Positions 1 to 9,058 of a DNA stretch of 64,000 nucleotides are shown here, piece after piece (within the stretch, counting starts at the first letter, position 1; the number at the start of each line of letters is the position of its first letter). Both the position numbers and the translations under genes were made by a program. Where the stretch lies: contig NZ_FRDM01000016.1 of assembly GCF_900143215.1 (NCBI RefSeq), positions 31,648 through 95,647 on the forward strand, read 5' to 3'. The notes below the pieces were generated by a model. It saw only the letters and a list, made by a program, of their open reading frames with translations. It was not told the origin of the DNA and did not search any database. The DNA is from Geodermatophilus obscurus (GTDB lineage: Bacteria > Actinomycetota > Actinomycetes > Mycobacteriales > Geodermatophilaceae).

Positions 1-38
1 GGGGTCTGAGCTCGGCCGAGCTCGCGACGGCAGTCCGT

Positions 39-230
39 TCACAGGGCGACGAGTTCGATGGCGTCGCTGATCACGCGAGCGAGACCGGGCTCTTGGTCGT
101 CGAGGAGGAGTCCGGTCGTGTCGCGGACTGCGTCGCGGCGGACGGTCGTGGTGTCGTCGCACCTGACCACGCTCTCGAGCACGCTGAGCAGCTGGCGTTC
201 CTCGCTGACCGGCCGCGCGTACGACGCACC
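39..230 (-). pseudogene. Unidentified minus-strand reading frame without a start, possible gene remnant
   Basis: An open frame of about 64 codons is closed by a stop at its upstream edge and has no ATG or good start near its beginning. It reads GASYARPVSEERQLLSVLES and then an Arg/Asp-rich stretch ending in ISDAIELVAL. The composition looks protein-like rather than random, and the frame ends just beyond the neighbouring YjbR-like gene. I do not recognise the family. It could be the 3' piece of a gene disrupted by a frameshift, or noise. Confidence 0.2.
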
Positions 231-238
231 TCAGACGT

Positions 239-640
239 TCACGAGCCCGGGCGGCTGTCGAGCTCGGCCAGCAGCCGCTTGGGCGCTCGCGACCTCCATG
301 CGTCCTCGACCAGTTCTACGAGTTCGTCCACGGGGATCCGCTCGAGCCGGGCCAGCACGACGGGGTAGCCGTCGAAGTGCGGGGTGGTGAGGAAGACGTC
401 GGGGGCACCGGCGATCAGCGCGGCCTTGACGCCCTCGTCGGCCACGCGGATGCCGAGCAGCGGCTCGGTCTCATCCGGCGCTGCCTCGGCGAGAGCCCGG
501 CGATCGGCCGACCGCAGCGGGCGGTCCCACACGAACGCCTTCCCGTGCACCCGCCAGGACGGGCACCCACCGTAGGAGGCGTGCTCGTCGGTGTCGGGCA
601 GCGCCGCGACGAGGCGGCGGACGTCGTCCCAGGTGGCCAT
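239..640 (-). CDS. MmcQ/YjbR-family (DUF419) protein
   Basis: A 133-residue protein beginning MATWDDVRRLVAALPDTDEH, the usual opening of small YjbR/MmcQ-type DNA-binding-fold proteins. Typical family features follow: a Trp-rich WRVHGKAFVWDRPL segment near residues 25-40, an IRVADEG motif in the middle, and a late FLTTPHFDGYPVVLARL block followed by the helical C-terminus ELVEDAWRSRAPKRLL. The family length of about 110-130 residues fits. The biochemical role is unknown; members are soluble cytoplasmic proteins with a double-wing-like fold. The reading frame stays open upstream, but the DUF419 match begins exactly at this ATG. It stands alone with no convincing operon partner. Confidence 0.85.
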   Translation of the reverse strand: MATWDDVRRLVAALPDTDEHASYGGCPSWRVHGKAFVWDRPLRSADRRALAEAAPDETEPLLGIRVADEGVKAALIAGAPDVFLTTPHFDGYPVVLARLERIPVDELVELVEDAWRSRAPKRLLAELDSRPGS

Positions 641-948
641 CGCAGCAGTGTGCTGCTCGCCACCGTCGGAGTGGGCAGCGCTCGGGCTCGGATGGCCGAG
701 GCCGGGGCGACGCCAGCGGGAGTGGAGGATCCGCTCGCGGGCCACGCTGGGGGACGTGCCGCACTGAGGCCCGTGCCACGCGGGCGATGGGCTGCGGCGT
801 CCGGCCGCGCCGACGAGATCGTCGAGGGCAGGGGCAGCGAGGACGGTCCGCGTGCTGCCTCGGACCAGTGCTGCGTGGGGTCGCAACGGTCTACCCCGAC
901 GAGGGCTCTCGGCCTCCGGAGGGATGACCAGCGCCTCACGGGAGGGAG
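641..948. other. Gene-free stretch
   Basis: I see no credible coding region on either strand. Open frames here lack family-like sequence and appear to be by-products of high GC. It separates the YjbR-like gene from a DUF899 remnant, so it may be decayed coding DNA, but I cannot name a source. Confidence 0.4.
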
Positions 949-1085
949 GTGTCGCTGGTGCCGCACAGAGTGGGACCCGCGATGAGTGGTGAACTCGACG
1001 GCTCGAGCTCTCGGCGGAGGAGGAGCAGCTGACTCGGCGGAGTGACGAGCTGGCCCGGCGGCGCCAGGAGCTGCCGTGGGTTCGG
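949..1085 (+). pseudogene. DUF899 (thioredoxin-like) N-terminal remnant
   Basis: After a GGAGGGAGG ribosome-binding-like sequence, a GTG opens VSLVPHRVG. Moving to the next frame gives RDEW, a TGA stop, then TRRLELSAEEEQLTRRSDEL continuing ARRRQELPWVR. This matches the N-terminal helix of DUF899 dithiol-disulfide isomerase-like proteins, in which RDEW, a run of Leu/Glu/Arg and LPWV are conserved. The similarity stops after about 45 residues. The rest of the roughly 230-residue family domain is absent, so this is a truncated, frameshifted and stop-interrupted fragment. Identification rests on remembered family sequence only. Confidence 0.55.
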
Positions 1086-1192
1086 GCCGAGAGCACAGGG
1101 GGCTGTCAGGAGGCAACCGGCCGCCGTCCCGGGAGGCACGCCAGAACCCGCGGCCACGGGCCACGGCGCTCCGTGGTGTGGGCTGCCTGCCG

Positions 1193-1555
1193 TCAACCCT
1201 GCGTCGCCGGATCGAGCTCGACGGCGTAGGAGGTGATGGCCGTGACCATCCCGTCCCGGAACTCATAGACGTCGCAAGAGGACACCACGCTCGTCGTGCC
1301 GTCCGCGTCCACGTACCGGCCGATGACGTCCACGGCAGCGGCGTTGTCGTCGGCGACCACGACGAAGCGGGTGAACTCGATCGTCGTCGTCGCCAGTTCG
1401 GCCAGCGTGGCCTCGCACGCGTCGACCACGGACTGCCGGCCGGTGACGACGCGCTGGCCGATCCGGGTCCAGCGGATGTCGGGAGGCAGGGCGGCGTAGG
1501 CGTCCCGGAAGCGGTGGCCGGAGAATGCCTCGGCGGTCTCGCGGAGCGTGGTCAT
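1193..1555 (-). CDS. SnoaL-like / NTF2-fold protein
   Basis: A 120-residue protein starting MTTLRETAEAFSGHRFRDAY. The pattern of an N-terminal helix, a central DIRWTRIGQRVVTGRQSVVD segment, paired strands around VVVADDNAAAVDVIGRYVDA and a final CDVYEFRDGMVTAITSYAVE strand pair is typical of SnoaL-like or nuclear-transport-factor-2-fold proteins. These are small cone-shaped barrels that act as isomerases, hydrolases or ligand-binding proteins; the substrate cannot be told from sequence. The ATG was chosen because the fold begins directly there. It is divergent from the MocR regulator, which may control it. Confidence 0.75.
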   Translation of the reverse strand: MTTLRETAEAFSGHRFRDAYAALPPDIRWTRIGQRVVTGRQSVVDACEATLAELATTTIEFTRFVVVADDNAAAVDVIGRYVDADGTTSVVSSCDVYEFRDGMVTAITSYAVELDPATQG

Positions 1556-1625
1556 GGCGGGTCCTCTCGTCGAGTGCTCGGCAGGGGATGCAGAGAGCGT
1601 GACCCACACCCAGGGTGGATCCATG

Positions 1626-1637
1626 GTCCGATCGGAC
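1626..1637. promoter_or_regulatory. 12-bp perfect palindrome upstream of the MocR gene
   Basis: GTCCGATCGGAC is a perfect palindrome ending 22 bases before the chosen GTG of the MocR-family gene, inside the divergent intergenic space. MocR/GntR proteins often autoregulate through short palindromes or paired direct repeats near their own promoter, so this is a candidate operator. A 12-bp palindrome in high-GC DNA can arise by chance. Confidence 0.3.
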
Positions 1638-1659
1638 GCTGGCGAGGAGGACCAAACGC

Positions 1660-3066
1660 GTGGTCAACTCCCACTCCGCAGCCGACCTCCTGGTCGACGT
1701 GCAGCGCGGCAACGGCCGTGTGCTGCACCGGCAGATCGAGGCGTCGATCCGCGAGGGCATCCGGACCGGCCGGCTCGCCACTGGCAGCTCCCTCCCGCCG
1801 ACGCGCACCCTCGCCGCCGAGCTCGGCGTCTCCCGCGGGGTGGTGGTCGAGGCCTACGAGCAGCTCGTCGCCGAGGGCTACCTCGTCAGCCGGTCCGGCG
1901 GTTACACGCAGGTGGCGGCCGGCCCTGCGCCTCGGTCGGCGGACCGCTCCGCGCCGGCGCCGGCGCGGCCGGTCGTCGACTTCCGCTACGGGCGCGCCGA
2001 CGTGGCGGGTTTCCCGCGGGCGGCGTGGCTGCGCTCCTTCCGCCGGGTGCTCACGGAGGCCCCGCACGACAGGTTCAACTACCAGACCGGCAGCGGGCTG
2101 CCGGAGCTGCGCGCCGCGCTCGCCGAGTACCTCAACCGCGTGCGGGGCACCTCAGCCCACCCGGACGACGTCGTGATCTGCACGGGCTACGCCCAGGGCA
2201 TCTCGCTGCTGGTGCACGTGCTGGCCGCGGCCGGCGCAGGGCGCCTCGCCGTCGAGGACCCGTCCTCGAACGACGACGTGCGCCCATCCGCGGCTGCTGC
2301 GGGCATGCAGGTCGTCGGCATCCCGGTCGACGAGGACGGCATCCGGATCGACGCTCTCGAGCGCACTCGGGCGGACGTCCTCGTCCTCACGCCCTCGCAC
2401 CAGTGGCCGATCGGCGGGGTGCTCAGCCCCGAGGCGCGGGCGGCCGTGCTCCGGTGGGCCAGGGATCGGGACGCCCTGATCATCGAGGACGACTACGACG
2501 CCGAGTACCGCTACGACCGGGCGCCCGTCGGGGCGATGCAGGGGCTGGCTCCCGACCTCGTCGTCTACGCCGGGACCGCCAGCAAGACCCTCGCGCCGGG
2601 CATCCGGCTCGGCTGGCTCGTCGTGCCGGAGCGGCTGCGTCACGCCGTCGCGGCGGCGAAGATCGGCGCGGACCGCGGATCGTCGGCCTTCGACCAACTC
2701 ACCTTCAGCGACTTCCTCACCCACGGCGAGTTCGATCGCCACCTACGCCGGATGCGCCCGGTGTATCGCCGCCGCCGCGACACCCTCTTGTCCGCTCTGG
2801 GCGACCACCTCCCCCAGCTGCGCCCCGTTGGAGCGGCGGCCGGCACCCACCTGGTCGCCTGGCTGCCCGATTCCTGGGAGGAGGACGCCCTCGTCGATGC
2901 GGCGCGACGAGGCGGCGTCGGCATCTCCGGCGTCTCGCCGTACCGGCTCACCGCGCCAGGCCCCGCAGGACTGCTGTTCGGCTACGCCGACCTCGGCGAG
3001 CGAGTCATCGAGGAGGGGGTTCGCCGCCTGGCCGTCGCCGTGGCGGGTCTCGCTGACGGGCGATGA
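1660..3066 (+). CDS. MocR/PdxR-family transcriptional regulator (GntR wHTH fused to aminotransferase-like domain)
   Basis: A 468-residue fusion protein. Residues about 15-85 form a GntR winged helix (HRQIEASIREGIRTGRLATG, then PPTRTLAAELGVSRGVVVEA). From about residue 110 it is a fold-type I aminotransferase-like domain, with the PLP lysine at about residue 309 in GTASKTLAPGIRLGW. MocR proteins use PLP or an amino-acid adduct as effector and commonly control vitamin B6 (pdxST), GABA or taurine genes. No such target adjoins, so the regulon is unknown. The start chosen is GTG because GAGGAGG lies nine bases upstream; an upstream ATG adds 15 residues without a comparable site. A short palindrome precedes it. 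Confidence 0.9.
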   Translation: MVNSHSAADLLVDVQRGNGRVLHRQIEASIREGIRTGRLATGSSLPPTRTLAAELGVSRGVVVEAYEQLVAEGYLVSRSGGYTQVAAGPAPRSADRSAPAPARPVVDFRYGRADVAGFPRAAWLRSFRRVLTEAPHDRFNYQTGSGLPELRAALAEYLNRVRGTSAHPDDVVICTGYAQGISLLVHVLAAAGAGRLAVEDPSSNDDVRPSAAAAGMQVVGIPVDEDGIRIDALERTRADVLVLTPSHQWPIGGVLSPEARAAVLRWARDRDALIIEDDYDAEYRYDRAPVGAMQGLAPDLVVYAGTASKTLAPGIRLGWLVVPERLRHAVAAAKIGADRGSSAFDQLTFSDFLTHGEFDRHLRRMRPVYRRRRDTLLSALGDHLPQLRPVGAAAGTHLVAWLPDSWEEDALVDAARRGGVGISGVSPYRLTAPGPAGLLFGYADLGERVIEEGVRRLAVAVAGLADGR

Positions 3067-3200
3067 GCCGCTGCCCCGGACAGCCGTGCGCATGGGATGT
3101 GCCACCGGCTCGGAGGCCACCACGCACCGCCATAGGTGCTACTTCCGACAGACCTCGAGCCCGTGTCCAGGGTCGACCGGCGTCAGGTCCGACAGCACAC

Positions 3201-3713
3201 TCAGACGCCGGTGGCGCCGTCGATGCGTTCCCGGAGGAGATCGGCGTGACCGGCGTGACGGGCGTACTCGGCGATCATGTGGTTGTAGATCCACCGCAGG
3301 GTCACCTGGCCGCCCATGAAGGAACTGGTCTGGTCCAGTTCGCGTCCGGCACAGTTCGCCCGGGCCTGCGCGACCTCGCTCTCCCACGTCGCCCGGGCCT
3401 TCTCGACGCTGACGTCCTCCCTCAGGTCGAACCCGCCATCGGGGCCGTCGGGGTCGGCGTCGGGGTCGAAGACGGGGGCCACCCGCTCGCCCAGCAGGAC
3501 CCGGCGGAACCAGTTCCGCTCCACCTCGGCCATGTGCTGCACGAGCCCGAGCAGCGTCAGCGGTGACGGTGGCACCGAGACGGTCCGCAGCTGGTCGTCG
3601 GTGAGACCGTCGCACTTGGTGGCCAGCGTGGCCCGGTAGAAGTCGAGCCAACTCTCCAGCGTGGTGCGCTCGTCGGCCTGCAGCGGGGGCATGGCACGTT
3701 CGGTCGTCGTCAT
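3201..3713 (-). CDS. DinB-family (DUF664) protein
   Basis: A 170-residue four-helix-bundle protein of the DinB / mycothiol-dependent enzyme superfamily. Visible hallmarks are an N-terminal ERTTLESWLDFYRATL helix, LTLLGLVQHMAEVERNWF carrying the first metal-ligand-type histidine, and a late TLRWIYNHMIAEYARHAGHA helix with the second histidine cluster. That spacing matches actinobacterial DUF664 proteins, which bind a divalent metal and in some cases use mycothiol as cofactor. The substrate cannot be inferred. It is monocistronic as far as I can see, convergent with the MocR gene, with about 130 bases of featureless sequence between them. Confidence 0.85.
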   Translation of the reverse strand: MTTTERAMPPLQADERTTLESWLDFYRATLATKCDGLTDDQLRTVSVPPSPLTLLGLVQHMAEVERNWFRRVLLGERVAPVFDPDADPDGPDGGFDLREDVSVEKARATWESEVAQARANCAGRELDQTSSFMGGQVTLRWIYNHMIAEYARHAGHADLLRERIDGATGV

Positions 3714-3849
3714 GGCGGGATCGTTCCAGCCCCGTCAGCGGGCTCGGCTCCCGGTCCTGGTCCTGGAGCGCCTCCAGGGACGGGCCCGAGGCACGTGTCC
3801 ACCGTCATCAGCGGACAGGGGTGGCAGCGGACCCTGGGCCTGGGATCAC

Positions 3850-4656
3850 CTACGGACGGTCTTCCTCGCCCGTGGCCTGCCCGGCCAGGGTGGCCCATCG
3901 CCCCGGAGGAAACCCGTACGTGCGCTTGAACTGGCGCGTCATGTGGCTCTGGTCGGCGAAGCCGGCGTCGGCAGCCGCCTGTGCGAGGGACTGCCCCTGG
4001 CTGATCGCCGCGCGTGCGACAGCGAGCCGTCGCTGGATGCGGTAGCGGTCAGGACTGGTGCCGAAGGCGCGCCGGAAGTGACGGGCGATGGTGAAGCGGT
4101 CACTTCCGGCGATGGCCTCGAGGGTCGACGCCGACGTGGGTTCGTGTGCGTGTGCCGCCAGGTGGTCGCGCACGGCTGTCACTCCCGCGATGTCGATCTT
4201 CTCGACCGGTGGAACCGGGGAGTCGCTCAGCGTGGTGAGGCAGTCGGCGACGACGACGACCAGCTCGATGCGGAGGACGTCGTCGATCGGGTCGTCGATG
4301 TCGGAGAGCAGGGCGGCGACGCGCCCGGGCGCGCTACCGGACCGATGCACCGGCTCCGCGACGAAGGGCAAGGGGCGCTGGCCAACGGCGTCGCGGATCA
4401 GCTCCGGAGCGATGTAGAGGATCCGGTACCCGAACCCCTCCTCGGTTCCGGCCGCGCCGTCGTGCGTCTCGTCCGGGTGCAGGACGTGCAACTCGCCCGG
4501 CAGGCATGCACGACGCGAGCCGCGGTAGGCGAAGGTCTGCACGCCGAAGGTCGTCACACCGACCGCGTACACGTCGTGACGATGGGGCTCGAACGCGGCC
4601 CCGTGCAGACGCACCTCCGCACGTTCGACACCGGGCCCGGCGGGGCCGAAGCGCAT
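3850..4656 (-). CDS. AraC-family transcriptional regulator
   Basis: A 268-residue regulator with an N-terminal cupin-like effector domain (residues about 1-150, including FEPHRHDVYAVGVTTFG and ELHVLHPDETHDG) and a C-terminal double helix-turn-helix (about 170-268, with TLEAIAGSDRFTIARHFRRA and AAADAGFADQSHMTRQFKRT). The last segment, GFPPGRWA, corresponds to the usual G-x-x-P-x-x-Y/W end of the AraC signature. The frame is open 23 codons further upstream, but MRFGPAGPG is a better family-like start and leaves room for a divergent promoter. It is divergent from a LysE exporter gene 114 bases away, and AraC-LysE pairs of this kind are frequent, so control of the exporter is likely. Confidence 0.9.
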   Translation of the reverse strand: MRFGPAGPGVERAEVRLHGAAFEPHRHDVYAVGVTTFGVQTFAYRGSRRACLPGELHVLHPDETHDGAAGTEEGFGYRILYIAPELIRDAVGQRPLPFVAEPVHRSGSAPGRVAALLSDIDDPIDDVLRIELVVVVADCLTTLSDSPVPPVEKIDIAGVTAVRDHLAAHAHEPTSASTLEAIAGSDRFTIARHFRRAFGTSPDRYRIQRRLAVARAAISQGQSLAQAAADAGFADQSHMTRQFKRTYGFPPGRWATLAGQATGEEDRP

Positions 4657-4770
4657 CCGGCTGGACTGCTGCCTGCACGATCGTTCAAGACCCTCGACAC
4701 CCCGGCCGGTTGGCTGTCGCGGCATGCGTGGACGCTACTGCGCCGAGCGCGGATCGATGTGGGGGCGACG

Positions 4771-5367
4771 GTGCACTGGGACGCCGTAGCCCCACTGGTG
4801 GTGACATCGCTGGCGATCATGGGGAGTCCCGGCCCCACCACGATCAGCCTCGTCGCCGCAGCATCGGCCTTCGGGGTCCGCCCGACACTCCCCTATCTGA
4901 TCGGTGTCATCGGAGGAACGACCGTGGTGCTCGTCGCGGTCGCTGCCGGGATCACCGCCGCCCTGCTCGCGGTGCCCGGGATCGGCACCGTCCTGCTGGC
5001 GCTCTCAGCCAGCTACATCCTCTGGCTCGCTCACCACATCGCCACCGCCCCTCCGTTGGCCCAGCCGACCGCGACCTCGGCCGCCCCGACCCTTGCGGGC
5101 GGAGCGCTGCTCGGCGTGGCCAACCCCAAGGCGTGGGTCGCGATCGCTGCAGTGTTCGCGAGTTCCACCCTCGCCGAGGACGCCACCGTGGACGTCGCCG
5201 TCAAGATCATCGTGCTGGCGGGGATGATCGTGATCATCCATGTCGTGTGGTTGTGCGCCGGCCTGCCGCTCGCCCCGCTGCTGAAGAACCCGCGCCTGTC
5301 CCGCGTTCTCAACATCACGCTCGCCACTGCCCTGGTCGCAGCCACCGCGTTGGCAGTCCTCGGCTGA
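4771..5367 (+). CDS. LysE-family amino-acid/metabolite exporter
   Basis: A 198-residue inner-membrane protein with about six hydrophobic helices, close to the usual 200-residue LysE/RhtB length. The diagnostic first-helix motif MGSPGPTTISLVAAAS (GPGP-type) is present, as is the mid-protein GVANPKAWVAIAAVF segment (NPKA). The family exports amino acids such as Lys, Arg, homoserine or threonine, or related small molecules. The exact substrate is not predictable here. GTG was chosen because GGGGG lies five bases upstream and the first helix follows directly. It is divergent from an AraC-type regulator that probably controls it. Confidence 0.88.
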   Translation: MHWDAVAPLVVTSLAIMGSPGPTTISLVAAASAFGVRPTLPYLIGVIGGTTVVLVAVAAGITAALLAVPGIGTVLLALSASYILWLAHHIATAPPLAQPTATSAAPTLAGGALLGVANPKAWVAIAAVFASSTLAEDATVDVAVKIIVLAGMIVIIHVVWLCAGLPLAPLLKNPRLSRVLNITLATALVAATALAVLG

Positions 5368-5480
5368 CGCTCGTCGGTGGAGGAACGGTCGGCGGTGCGC
5401 CCGCTGCCTCGGGGACCGGCCCGACCACTGGCGTCTCGCAGGCATCTCCGACCGCTGCACCCTCAGCCGGCGCATCGCCG

Positions 5481-8400
5481 TCAGGCCGGTTCGGCCTCGC
5501 GCAGGCGCTGGCTGATGACGCCGGTGATGCCGTCCCCGCGCATGCTCACGCCGTAGAGCGCGTCGGCGATCTCCATCGTCCGCTTCTGGTGGGTGATGAC
5601 GATCAGCTGCGAGGTCGCGCGGAGCTGCTCGACGAGGGTGAGCAGCCGCCCGAGGTTGACGTCGTCGAGGGCGGCCTCGACCTCGTCGAGCACGTAGAAC
5701 GGCGACGGCCGGGCTCGGAAGATCGCCACGAGCATGGCCACGGCGGTCAGCGAGCGCTCGCCGCCGGACAACAGCGACAGCCGCTTGACCTTCTTGCCGG
5801 GCGGCCGGGCCTCGACCTCCACGCCGGTGGTGAGCATGTCCTCGGGGTCGGTCAGGTGCAGCCGGCCGTGTCCGCCCGGGAACAGCACGGCGAAGACCTG
5901 CTCGAACTCCCGCTGCACGTCGGCGAAGGCCGAGGCGAAGACGTCGTGGATGCGCCCGTCGACCTCGCGGACGACGGTGAGCAGGTCGCGGCGGGTGGCC
6001 TTGAGGTCCTCGAGCTGCGTGGCCAGGAAGCCGTGCCGCTCCTCGAGTGCCGCGAACTCCTCCAGCGCCAGCGGGTTGACCTTGCCCAGCGTGGCCAGGT
6101 CGCGCTCGGCTCTGGCGGCGCGGCGTTCCTGGGCGGCCCGGTCGTAGGGCACCGGGGCCGGCTCGGGCTCTCCTGCGGCCTCCGCGGCGGCGACCTGCGC
6201 CGGGATGGGCGGCACCGGGGCGGCGGGGCCGTACTCGCCGAGGAGTGTGGGCAGGTCGACGCCGTACTCCTCGGCCGCCCGGCCCTCCAGCGCCTCGATG
6301 CGGTAGCGCTGCTCGGCGCGGGCCACCTCGTCGCGGTGCACCTCGTCGGTCAGCCGCTCCAGCTCGGCGGTAGCGGCGCGGACGGCGGCGCGCACCTCGA
6401 GCAGCTCGGCCTCGCGGGCGGTGCGCACGCGGGCCAGCTCGTCCCGCTCCACGGCGGCCCGGGCGAGGGACGACGCCAGCGCGGTGAGCGCCGCCTCCGC
6501 GCCGGACCGCACCCGGGCGGCGACCTGCGCGCCGCGCTCGCGGGCCACCCGGGCAGCGGCGGCGCGCTCCCGGGCAGCGCGTTCCTGGCGGGCCTGCCGG
6601 CGCAGCGACTCGGCCCGCCCGGACAACGCCCGGGCCCGCTCCTCGGCGGTGCGGACGGCCAGCCGCGCCTCGGTCTCGGCCTGCCGGGCCGCGGCCGCCT
6701 CCCATCGCAGCCGGTCCCGCTCGGCGGGGTCGGGCTCCTCCTCGACCGGCGCCGCCTCGGCCTCGGCCAGCCGCTGCTCCAGCCCCGTGAACGCGGCCTG
6801 CGCCTGCTCGAGCGCCTGTTCGGCCCGGACCCGGGCCGCCGCCGAGCGCTCGGCCTCGGCGGTGGCCGACCGCGCGGCCGCACCCAGCTCGGCCAGCTGC
6901 GTAACGACAGCAGAGCGGGTGCGGTCGGCGGCCTGGCGGGCGGCGAGGGCCTCGTCGACGTCGGCCGAGCGCGCGCGGGCGGTCTCGCGCGCGGCGGCCA
7001 GCCGATCGGCGAGCTCGGCGGCGCGGGCAGCCGCGGCGGCCAGCTCCCGCCCGGCGTCGTCCACGCGGGCGCGGAGCTCCAGGCCGGAGGGGGCGTTGGC
7101 CTGGCCGCCGGCCGACCAGTCGGAGCCGACCAGGTCGCCGTCCGCGGTCACCGCCCGCACCCGCGGGTGGGTGCCGACGAGGGTGACGGCCGCGTCCAGA
7201 CCGGGCACGACGGCGACCCGGTCCAGCGCGCGGTCCAGGGCCGGGTGCAGTTCCTCGGGGGCGTCGACGAGGTCGCGGGCCCAGCGCACGCCCTCGGGGA
7301 GCTCCGGCCAGCCCTCTCGGGGCAGCGCGGGCAGGCCGCCGGTGACGAGCAGGCCGGCCCGGCCGCCGTCGACGTCCTTGAGGTGTGCCAGCGCGGCGGC
7401 GGCCCCGGCGACGGAGTCGACGACGAGCGCGTCGGCCATGCCGGCCAGGGCGGCCGCCAGGGCGACCTCTGCACCGGGCGCGACGGCCACCCGGTCGGCG
7501 AACGGGCCCAGCACGCCGGGCAGGTCGGCGGCGAGCACGGTCGCGGCGCCGTCGGCCGGCGCCAGGCCCTGGGCGAGGGTGTCGCGCCGGGCCTGCCAGG
7601 AGGCGCGGTCGCGCTCGGCGGCACGCTCGGCGGCGGCCAGCTCGATGACCGCCCGGGCCGCCTCGGCGTGCGCGGCGACGGCGTCCTGGTGGGCGGTGAC
7701 CAGCGCGACGTCGCCGTCCTGCTGCTCGGCCACCGCCTCCCGGCGCTCGGCCAGCCGCTCGGCGGCGACCTCGGCGCGGTCGGCGGCCTCGCCGGCGGCG
7801 AGCGCGAGCCGCTCGATCTCCGACTCCCCCGCGGCCACGCGCGAGCGGGCGGCGGCGACCTGGCCGGAGAGCCGGGCCAGGCCCTCGCGGCGGTCGGCCA
7901 GCGCGCGGGCGGCGGCCACCCAGGCGCGCTCGGCCTCGGTGAGCGCGCTCTCCAGCTCGGTGCGGGTCGCGACGGCGGACGCGAGCCGGCCGCGCTCGGC
8001 CTCCAGACCCGCGGCCAGCTGCTCCTCGGTGGCGGCGACCCGGTCGGCCTCGGCCTCGAGCTGGTCGGGGTCCCGGCCGGCGGCGGCCGTGGGCGGGGCG
8101 GCGGAGAGGTGACGGTGCCGCTCGGCGGCCAGCTGCGCGATGCCGCGGAAGCGCTCGGTCAGGGCGGACAGCCGGTACCAGGTGTCCTGGGCGGTGGCCA
8201 GCAGCGGGGCGTCGGCCGCGAGCTGCCCCTCGAGTGCCGACTCGCGCGCCGACGTCCGCGCCAGCTCCGCCTCGACGACGGCACGTCGCTGCCGAGCAGC
8301 GGTCTCGTCGGCGACGTCCTCGTCCAGCGCGTCGCGCAGCTGCACGAGGTCGTCGGCGAGCAGCCGGAGCCGGGCGTCGCGGAGGTCGGCCTGCACACCG

Positions 8401-9047
8401 GCCGCGCGGCGGGCGACCTCGGCCTGCCGGCCCAGCGGCTTGAGCTGGCGGCGCAGCTCGGCGGTGAGGTCGGCGAGCCGGTCGAGGTTGGCCTGCATCG
8501 CGTCGAGCTTGCGGAGCGCCTTCTCCTTGCGCTTGCGGTGCTTGAGGACGCCGGCGGCCTCCTCGATGAAGGCGCGGCGGTCCTCCGGGCGACCGGAGAG
8601 GACGGCGTCGAGCTGGCCCTGGCCGACGATGACGTGCATCTCGCGGCCGATGCCGGAGTCGCTGAGCAGCTCCTGGACGTCGAGCAGCCGGACCTTGTCC
8701 CCGTTGATCTCGTACTCGCTCTCCCCGGAGCGGTACATCCGACGGGTGATCGACACCTCGGTGTAGTCGATCGGCAGCGCGCCGTCGGAGTTGTCGATGG
8801 TGAGCGTGACCTCGGCCCGGCCGAGAGCCGGGCGGCCGGCGGTGCCGGCGAAGATGACGTCCTCCATCTTGCCGCCGCGCAGGCTCTTGGCACCCTGCTC
8901 GCCCAGGACCCAGGCGATGGCGTCGACGACGTTGGACTTGCCGGACCCGTTGGGGCCGACGACAGCGGTGATCCCCGGCTCGAGGCGCAGGGTCGTCGCG
9001 GACGCGAAGGACTTGAAGCCCTTCAGCGTCAGGCTGGAGAGGAACAG
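5481..9047 (-). CDS. smc: Chromosome segregation protein SMC
   Basis: A 1188-residue condensin-type ATPase of standard length. The N-terminal head has LTLKGFKSFASATTL and the Walker A GPNGSGKSN (residues 31-39). Long coiled coils flank a central hinge rich in Gly and Val. The C-terminal head has the LLSGGERSLTA signature (about 1090) and Walker B FYVLDEVEAALDD (about 1119). SMC dimers act with ScpA/ScpB to organise and segregate the origin region. The start is odd. The SMC-like sequence begins at a CTG (FLSSLTLKG follows), no ATG, GTG or TTG is in frame nearby, and the next in-frame ATG lies about 120 codons upstream across another gene. A GAGGAAGG sequence sits 13 bases before this CTG. The usual downstream partner ftsY is absent. 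Confidence 0.95.
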   Translation of the reverse strand: MFLSSLTLKGFKSFASATTLRLEPGITAVVGPNGSGKSNVVDAIAWVLGEQGAKSLRGGKMEDVIFAGTAGRPALGRAEVTLTIDNSDGALPIDYTEVSITRRMYRSGESEYEINGDKVRLLDVQELLSDSGIGREMHVIVGQGQLDAVLSGRPEDRRAFIEEAAGVLKHRKRKEKALRKLDAMQANLDRLADLTAELRRQLKPLGRQAEVARRAAGVQADLRDARLRLLADDLVQLRDALDEDVADETAARQRRAVVEAELARTSARESALEGQLAADAPLLATAQDTWYRLSALTERFRGIAQLAAERHRHLSAAPPTAAAGRDPDQLEAEADRVAATEEQLAAGLEAERGRLASAVATRTELESALTEAERAWVAAARALADRREGLARLSGQVAAARSRVAAGESEIERLALAAGEAADRAEVAAERLAERREAVAEQQDGDVALVTAHQDAVAAHAEAARAVIELAAAERAAERDRASWQARRDTLAQGLAPADGAATVLAADLPGVLGPFADRVAVAPGAEVALAAALAGMADALVVDSVAGAAAALAHLKDVDGGRAGLLVTGGLPALPREGWPELPEGVRWARDLVDAPEELHPALDRALDRVAVVPGLDAAVTLVGTHPRVRAVTADGDLVGSDWSAGGQANAPSGLELRARVDDAGRELAAAAARAAELADRLAAARETARARSADVDEALAARQAADRTRSAVVTQLAELGAAARSATAEAERSAAARVRAEQALEQAQAAFTGLEQRLAEAEAAPVEEEPDPAERDRLRWEAAAARQAETEARLAVRTAEERARALSGRAESLRRQARQERAARERAAAARVARERGAQVAARVRSGAEAALTALASSLARAAVERDELARVRTAREAELLEVRAAVRAATAELERLTDEVHRDEVARAEQRYRIEALEGRAAEEYGVDLPTLLGEYGPAAPVPPIPAQVAAAEAAGEPEPAPVPYDRAAQERRAARAERDLATLGKVNPLALEEFAALEERHGFLATQLEDLKATRRDLLTVVREVDGRIHDVFASAFADVQREFEQVFAVLFPGGHGRLHLTDPEDMLTTGVEVEARPPGKKVKRLSLLSGGERSLTAVAMLVAIFRARPSPFYVLDEVEAALDDVNLGRLLTLVEQLRATSQLIVITHQKRTMEIADALYGVSMRGDGITGVISQRLREAEPA

Positions 9048-9058
9048 TTGACGGACCC

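Noticed and set aside
3067..3200. Short minus-strand frame reading LTPVDPGHGLEVCRK
   Set aside because: Too short and without start or context; not supported as a gene or remnant.
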